DNA of 9,571 nucleotides from contig JBLHLB010000142.1 of the NCBI GenBank assembly GCA_047618505.1, positions 1 through 9,571 of the forward strand. The letters are read 5' to 3'. The position numbers and the translations under genes are program-made. Source of the DNA: JBLHLB01 sp047618505 (lineage in GTDB: Bacteria > Planctomycetota > UBA1135 > GCA-002686595). A model generated the notes under the pieces. It was not told the origin of the DNA and ran no database searches. It saw only the letters and a list, made by a program, of their open reading frames with translations. Every line of letters begins with the position of its first letter. Positions within the stretch are counted from its first letter, which is position 1. Shown piece after piece: positions 5,942 to 9,571 of the stretch.

Positions 5942-6936
5942 TTGTGCACCTCGATCCCTAGGGAAAGGTCAAGAGCCGGGGCGGAGTGCGTCAGCGCACC
6001 AACGGAGATGCGATCCACTCCGGTGTGTGAAACGGCAACGACGGTCGTCAAGTCGATCCCACCGGAGGCTTCGATCTCGATGGTGCGGCCCTGCTTCGCC
6101 GCGGCGGCGCGCAGGCGCGGGCATAGGTCGCTCATGGTGGCGGGGCTCATATTGTCGAGCAACACGCAGTCTGCTCCCCCGGCCACGCCGTCAAAGGCTT
6201 CGGCCTCGTTCCGCGCTTCGGCGGTCATGCGCATGTCCTCCCCGTGGGAAGCACGCAAGGCAAAGAGTAGTTCCACGAGGGAACTGCCCGCGAGATCGAT
6301 GTGATTGTTCTTCACCATGACTTCATCGAATAAACCGAAGCGATGGTTGATGGCTCCGCCGCATTCCACGGCGTACTTTTCGAACTGGCGTAGGCCCGGT
6401 GTGGTCTTGCGCGTGTCACAAATGCGCACCCGCCCTTCGACCGCATCCACAAAGCGAAAGGTCTCGGTCGCAATTCCGGACATGCGCTGCACGAAGTTCA
6501 ATGCGGTACGCTCGCCGATCAGGAGGCTACGTGCGTTTCCTTTGATGCGTAGTAATTCGTCGCCAGGCCAGATGCGATCGCCATCTTGTACGAGGAACTC
6601 AATCTGAACACGGTCGTCGATGAGTTCGAAGACACGACCGAAGACATCCAGGCCAGAGACCACACCCTGGGCTTTTGAGATCAAGCGACCGAGACCTGGT
6701 CGTTCCAGGGGAATCAACGCGTCGGTCGTCACGTCACCGGGACCCAGGTCTTCCCCAATGGCGAATCCCAGGACGAAGTCGATCTCTGAATGGGGTAAGG
6801 GGTCCGGGGACCGGCGTCCCGCCGCTTCAGAAGCAGAAACTTGCCCAGGAAACCCCCCGGGGCTTCCCGACATGGATCCACCCGCGCGTGAAGCGGGCTC
6901 GTTGTCTGAGGCAGACTCGCTGTTTGAAGCAGGCAT
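5938..6936 (-). CDS. nadC: Nicotinate-nucleotide pyrophosphorylase (quinolinate phosphoribosyltransferase)
   Basis: This enzyme converts quinolinate and PRPP to nicotinate mononucleotide, CO2 and pyrophosphate in de novo NAD synthesis. From the ATG at 6934-6936 it has 332 residues. Hallmarks are EDLGPGDVTTDALI (62-75), ALNFVQRMSGIAT (145-157), CDTRKTTPGLR (173-183) with the basic PRPP/quinolinate-binding residues, GGAINHRFGLFDEVMVKNNHI (193-213), LLDNMSP (259-265), EIEASGGI (287-294) and GVDRISVGALTHSAPALDLS (306-325). The enzyme core starts near residue 46. The first 45 residues are rich in Ser, Gly, Ala and Pro and look disordered, whereas NadC usually has about 280-300 residues. An internal ATG at 6871-6873 (311 residues) has a better but still weak ribosome site (GGTGG) and is an alternative start. 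The kinase and VanZ-like genes follow with overlaps. Confidence 0.93.
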   Translation of the reverse strand: MPASNSESASDNEPASRAGGSMSGSPGGFPGQVSASEAAGRRSPDPLPHSEIDFVLGFAIGEDLGPGDVTTDALIPLERPGLGRLISKAQGVVSGLDVFGRVFELIDDRVQIEFLVQDGDRIWPGDELLRIKGNARSLLIGERTALNFVQRMSGIATETFRFVDAVEGRVRICDTRKTTPGLRQFEKYAVECGGAINHRFGLFDEVMVKNNHIDLAGSSLVELLFALRASHGEDMRMTAEARNEAEAFDGVAGGADCVLLDNMSPATMSDLCPRLRAAAAKQGRTIEIEASGGIDLTTVVAVSHTGVDRISVGALTHSAPALDLSLGIEVHK

Positions 6937-6961
6937 CGTGAAGTGAGTGTACGTCTTCCCC

Positions 6962-6990
6962 CCAGGGGCCGAAATCCCCCCAAGCCCTGG
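6962..6990 (-). promoter_or_regulatory. Imperfect hairpin in the nadC leader
   Basis: CCAGGG (6962-6967) and CCCTGG (6985-6990) are inverted copies separated by 17 bases, in the presumed 5' leader of nadC. The loop contains a C-run that could pair alternatively with the GGGG beside the first arm. It does not match any NAD-sensing riboswitch layout that I can recognise. Confidence 0.25.
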
Positions 6991-6997
6991 TACGCCA

Positions 6998-7003
6998 ATT
7001 ATG
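6998..7003 (-). promoter_or_regulatory. Candidate -10 element for nadC
   Basis: On the minus strand this reads CATAAT, five of six matches to TATAAT, about 60 bases before the nadC ATG. Seventeen bases upstream lies GCTCCC rather than a TTGACA-like box, and that hexamer falls in the first copy of the tandem repeat array. The poor -35 together with adjacent repeats would fit an activator-dependent promoter. This is inference from position only. Confidence 0.25.
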
Positions 7004-7018
7004 GACCTGGTGCGCCAC

Positions 7019-7080
7019 TTGGGAGCACCGTTTGGGAGCACCCCCTAGGAGCCCTATTGGGAGCCCAGCTAAGAGCACTG
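7019..7080. repeat. Five imperfect tandem repeats of 12-13 bp upstream of nadC
   Basis: The copies are TTGGGAGCACCGT (7019-7031), TTGGGAGCACCCC (7032-7044), CTAGGAGCCCTA (7045-7056), TTGGGAGCCCAG (7057-7068) and CTAAGAGCACTG (7069-7080). The invariant core is GAGC, within the wider pattern TTGGGAGCmC. The array lies in the gap between the helix-hairpin-helix gene and nadC, directly upstream of the candidate nadC -10 element. There are no spacers, so it is not CRISPR. It could be a set of regulator binding sites or a slippage-derived minisatellite. The repeats are seen directly; the role is not known. Confidence 0.75.
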
Positions 7081-7110
7081 CCCCACCCTGGGCAAACCCG
7101 AAGTCGATGC

Positions 7111-7545
7111 CTAGGGCGGAGTCCATGCCTCCAGAGATTGGGCCCCCCGAGCCCGGAGGAAGTCACGAACACCGTCCGCCGTGCGCTTTCCGATGCCGGG
7201 AATCTCCTCCCAGGCGAGCGTTCCAGGGGGGTCTGGGAACCGTGTCGCCTGCTCCAGATGGGAATGGCGTAGCTCGAGGACGCCCCGAGCCCGGCGCTCT
7301 CCGATTCCCGGCAGCACTCGAAGCTCGCGCCCGTTCCACGTCCCTGGATCCGGCCCAAGACAGTGTTCTTGCCGTGCCTTGGCTAGGGAGCGGCTCAGCT
7401 CAAGATCTCCTCGGTGAGAATTCTGCTCCCGAGACTCCATGTGCCAAGCGACAAGCAACCAACCGAGCACGAGGCCCGGAACTAGAGTTCCCGCACTGGC
7501 TCCGGTGAGAGCTCCGGCACTACGTTTCCCACTGGTCTTCTCCAC
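7111..7545 (-). CDS. Membrane-anchored double helix-hairpin-helix protein (ComEA-like)
   Basis: The 144-residue product has a short basic N-terminus and one transmembrane segment (about residues 16-35, GASAGTLVPGLVLGWLLVAW). A linker follows, then two helix-hairpin-helix motifs: LRVLPGIGERRARGVLELR (75-93) and WEEIPGIGKRTADGVRDFL (112-130). Each carries the PGIG hairpin that contacts the DNA backbone. This matches the layout of ComEA-type DNA receptors and of small competence-like helix-hairpin-helix proteins that bind double-stranded DNA outside the inner membrane. The spacing between the two motifs (about 18 residues with a proline-rich stretch) is a little longer than in classical ComEA, so a role in DNA uptake is only plausible. 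The GTG start (7543-7545) is preceded by a run of G on the minus strand; a later start would remove the membrane anchor. No other competence gene is in view. Confidence 0.8.
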   Translation of the reverse strand: MEKTSGKRSAGALTGASAGTLVPGLVLGWLLVAWHMESREQNSHRGDLELSRSLAKARQEHCLGPDPGTWNGRELRVLPGIGERRARGVLELRHSHLEQATRFPDPPGTLAWEEIPGIGKRTADGVRDFLRARGAQSLEAWTPP

Positions 7546-7600
7546 CCCCCTAGGACCGATCCTGGCCGCGAAGGTGTCCGGCTTTCCCGCATGGAACTGC

Positions 7601-8554
7601 CTAGGAAAGTTCCGACGTCAGAGAGCGCCCCAATCCATTCGCCAGCTTGCGTGCCAACTCCACCTCAATCCTGTGGGCCAATTGAGCCAAGGAGAGCGAT
7701 GCTGGGCAATCGGGCTCAAGGGCAGCTACTGCCCCGCGGCGGTTCACACAGGCCTGGACCATAGGATCATCCGGGATCCACCCGATCGGTCGCGGGGCTC
7801 GGCCAAGGAAGCGCTTCGAGACTCGCACGATGCGGGCCGCCACTTCCCGCGCCTCCGCATCGGAGCGTGCACGATTGACAACCAGCATCGGTTCACATCC
7901 CGGCGATCGGTCCGTGAGGACTTTCAAGAACGCATAGGCATCCGTCATCGCCGTCAGGTCCGGCGTCGTGACAAGCAAGACTTCGTCGCAACTGCGCGCA
8001 AAAGCCAAGGACTGGCGGGATAGACCGGCGGCGGAGTCAACGACAACGTAGCCGTAGTCACTCTCCAAGTCCTCAATACCAGCGGCGATCATGCGCAACT
8101 GACGAGTGGAGAGTTCGGCCATGCGGGGCACGCCGGAACCGCCAGCAACGAGGTCAATCTGAGGACTACAACGCACGATCACATCGCGAAGCGGAACTCC
8201 CCCCTCGACCACGTCGACGAAACTCTGCTTGGGAGTTACGTCCTGGAGTATGTGGGCATTCCCGACACCGAAGTCGGCGTCCACCACTAGGGCGCGGCCA
8301 TGCTTGGAGAATAAATGCGCCAGGCATGCGGTCACGACGGACTTCCCGGTGCCGCCTTTTCCGCTCGCCACGCATACCGAACGCGCCGGATACTTGATAC
8401 CAGGCTGGGGCGACAGTGAAGGTTCGCTCTGTCGCGGCCCGGAATCGGTGCTCTCACCAAAGACGGGATCAACGGGCACTGCCCCACGACTAGTCGAGGG
8501 TCGGCGTCCGGTTGTCAGCTCAAGGAACTTGCGGCGGGCGGTGATCCAGCTCAT
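7601..8554 (-). CDS. MinD/ParA-superfamily ATPase, FlhG (FleN/YlxH)-like
   Basis: From the ATG at 8552-8554 the product has 317 residues. It carries the deviant Walker A ASGKGGTGKS (63-72), the switch I motif VVDADFGVGNAHIL (90-103), the Walker B/switch II VVVDSAAGLSRQSL (170-183) and the FlhG/MinD hallmark VTTPDLTAMTDAYAFLKVL (195-213). FlhG-type ATPases dimerise with ATP at the membrane and set flagellar number or position, often with FlhF. Here about 60 poorly conserved residues precede the ATPase domain, and the FlhF-activating DQAxxLR motif typical of FlhG N-termini is not seen. No flhF, flhA or sigma-28 gene is adjacent, although the window ends soon upstream. A role in placing another cell structure is possible. 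The ATG has no strong Shine-Dalgarno. A TTG upstream at 8687-8689 would add 45 residues that look non-coding. Confidence 0.85.
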   Translation of the reverse strand: MSWITARRKFLELTTGRRPSTSRGAVPVDPVFGESTDSGPRQSEPSLSPQPGIKYPARSVCVASGKGGTGKSVVTACLAHLFSKHGRALVVDADFGVGNAHILQDVTPKQSFVDVVEGGVPLRDVIVRCSPQIDLVAGGSGVPRMAELSTRQLRMIAAGIEDLESDYGYVVVDSAAGLSRQSLAFARSCDEVLLVTTPDLTAMTDAYAFLKVLTDRSPGCEPMLVVNRARSDAEAREVAARIVRVSKRFLGRAPRPIGWIPDDPMVQACVNRRGAVAALEPDCPASLSLAQLAHRIEVELARKLANGLGRSLTSELS

Positions 8555-8866
8555 AGGCGGCGTCCAGCGCAGGAATACGCTCGGGCCCGGGGGCCCTGTC
8601 CGTCTATCACCGCAAGTGCTGGAGGGGGCCAAAGACGAACCTGATAGAGAGGCTGCACTTTGCTGGATCGCGTTCCAAGCAAGCGTCAAGCGCGCACAGG
8701 GAGCTGCACTCTCTGCATTCGCTTATACGGGCCTAAGTTCTTCGCTGGTTGAGGGATGCAGATTCCACCTTCCTACAAGATAAACACCCCAGCCGAACCG
8801 GACTCACCCGAATCGAGCCACCAAAGTCCGCTCCACCTGGCGTCTCCAGATCAACAACGATTCCAA
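8555..8866. other. 312-base gap between the right-edge gene and the FlhG-like gene
   Basis: No gene is supported here. The stretch should carry the promoter of the FlhG-like ATPase. On the minus strand a TATAAG (8722-8727) is a reasonable -10 box, but the sequence 17 bases upstream is not a good -35. GGGCCC-GG-GGGCCC (8583-8596), a very GC-rich inverted repeat, lies 29 bases ahead of the ATG and might fold in the mRNA leader. A TTGACG also occurs at 8683-8688 without a matching -10. Nothing tRNA-like or repeated is seen. Confidence 0.5.
8722..8727 (-). promoter_or_regulatory. Candidate -10 element upstream of the FlhG-like gene
   Basis: Minus-strand TATAAG lies about 170 bases before the ATG. 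It is one mismatch from the sigma-70 -10 consensus, and no convincing -35 is present at 16-18 bases. It stands out only because the surroundings are GC-rich. Confidence 0.2.
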
Positions 8867-9571
8867 TCAGTCATGGAAGGCCCGCATCTCCTCGTCGGAG
8901 AGGAGGGGTTTGCCGCCGGAGGGCATGCTTTGAGACATCACATCCGGGCGCTTCTCTTCCCCGCATCCCAGGCCGTCATCCGCGCCGTCGTTCTGGCCGC
9001 CGAGGGCAACAGTTGAGAAGAGCGGAACCAGACGCGAAAGGGCTCCCTCCAGCAATTCCTCGACGTCTTCGGTGGAGCGCAGGGGCCAGAGCTTGTGCTC
9101 AGGCCCGAGGGTTGCGCGCAGGCGGTCGCCGGCTCGTTCGATTCGCACGAGGGACTCGCCCCGGAAGCGCCAGGCAATCGAATCATCTCCGGCCAGGGCA
9201 ACCAGCTCATCATCCAGTCGCGTGATCCGGTCGACCGCGTGCCGACCCAACTCCCGCAGATCCTCCGGAAGGGCACCAATGAAGGCGTCTCCAATTTCCT
9301 CCGGCGCCAATGGACTACGTCCCGGAGCTCCTATTGAGGAAAGGTAGACCCTGTCGCCCGCCGAACTCTGAATCGTGCGCAGCCCAAAGAGTTCCACCCC
9401 CGAACCATCCAATGCCACCAGGCGACGACACAGGGAATCCACGGACTCCGTCACCACGACCAAAGTCCGCACGCTCTTATCGGCGCGCAAGGCGGGACAA
9501 TCGAGGTGACGGATCAGTACAGAGCTGTGTTCGCGGACCCAGGCAACAAGATCCAAGACGGCCAGGGTGGC
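8867..9571 (-). CDS. Partial protein of unknown function (5' end outside the window)
   Basis: The reading frame is open to the right edge, and the visible 234 residues are the C-terminal part. I do not recognise the family with confidence. The first 65 residues alternate helix and strand: a hydrophobic helix (LAVLDLVAWVREHSSVL), a strand RTLVVV, a helix SVDSLCRRLVAL and a strand VELFGLRTI. This order resembles the C-terminal half of PD-(D/E)XK nuclease domains such as NucS/DUF91, whose catalytic residues would lie off the window. This is a fold guess only. A charged helical middle (EEIGDAFIGALPEDLRELGRH) and a segment GESLVRIERAGDRLRATLG follow. The tail is acidic and Gly/Ser-rich, ending in LSDEEMRAFHD. 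There is no transmembrane segment. It lies upstream of the FlhG-like gene with a 312-base gap, so the two are probably not one transcript. Confidence 0.7.
   Translation of the reverse strand, partial: ATLAVLDLVAWVREHSSVLIRHLDCPALRADKSVRTLVVVTESVDSLCRRLVALDGSGVELFGLRTIQSSAGDRVYLSSIGAPGRSPLAPEEIGDAFIGALPEDLRELGRHAVDRITRLDDELVALAGDDSIAWRFRGESLVRIERAGDRLRATLGPEHKLWPLRSTEDVEELLEGALSRLVPLFSTVALGGQNDGADDGLGCGEEKRPDVMSQSMPSGGKPLLSDEEMRAFHD

Noticed and set aside
6937..7041. Extending NadC upstream to a GTG at 7039-7041
   Set aside because: The start would lie inside the tandem repeats, and the extra residues are unlike NadC; the candidate promoter falls in this stretch.
7019..7080. Reading the tandem repeats as a CRISPR array
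   Set aside because: Units are 12-13 bases and contiguous with no spacers, and no cas gene is nearby.
8555..8689. Extending the FlhG-like protein upstream to a TTG
   Set aside because: The added 45 residues are Ser/Pro-rich, unlike any FlhG N-terminus, and span a GC palindrome; the ATG at 8554 is simpler.
8229..8783. 184-residue plus-strand frame opposite the FlhG-like gene
   Set aside because: It is antisense to a gene with clear ATPase motifs and has no motif of its own.

Overview
The window is GC-rich bacterial DNA with ten recognisable protein genes, all read from the minus strand, so gene order runs from the right end to the left. No RNA gene, insertion sequence, integrase, CRISPR array or attachment site was found. 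Several starts appear to be GTG, and intergenic gaps are short to moderate. The taxon cannot be fixed from the sequence. The adenylosuccinate lyase resembles the animal enzyme, and a MinD/FlhG-type ATPase and an RsbW-type kinase are present. These would fit a Planctomycetota-like or other deep-branching Gram-negative lineage, but that is a weak inference.

Right part (7111-9571). A gene cut by the window edge (8867-9571) encodes a protein of unknown function. After a 312-base gap comes an FlhG/MinD-like ATPase (7601-8554). It is followed 55 bases later by a small membrane-anchored double helix-hairpin-helix protein of the ComEA type (7111-7545).

Middle (4861-7110). An array of five imperfect 12-13 bp tandem repeats (7019-7080) lies just upstream of nadC (quinolinate phosphoribosyltransferase, de novo NAD synthesis). 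nadC overlaps an RsbW-like GHKL kinase gene by four bases (GTGA), and that gene in turn overlaps a VanZ-family membrane protein gene. These three form a compact operon.

Left part (1-4860). A possible weak terminator separates vanZ-like from purB, the eukaryotic-type adenylosuccinate lyase gene, which has a strong Shine-Dalgarno sequence. A 290-base gap precedes a sugar-phosphate isomerase/epimerase-like TIM-barrel gene. A strong GC palindrome and a 150-base gap then precede a two-gene operon. This encodes a DHH/DHHA1 phosphoesterase (NrnA-like), coupled by another GTGA overlap to a ThiD-like hydroxymethylpyrimidine kinase.

Most of the content is nucleotide and cofactor metabolism (PurB, NadC, ThiD-like, NrnA-like) mixed with regulatory or structural proteins. 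I see no clear new defence or mobile system. The points most worth a second look are the repeat array at the nadC promoter, the RsbW-like kinase embedded in the nadC operon, motif departures in the DHH and ThiD-like proteins, an FlhG-like ATPase without visible flagellar neighbours, and the unidentified gene at the right edge.
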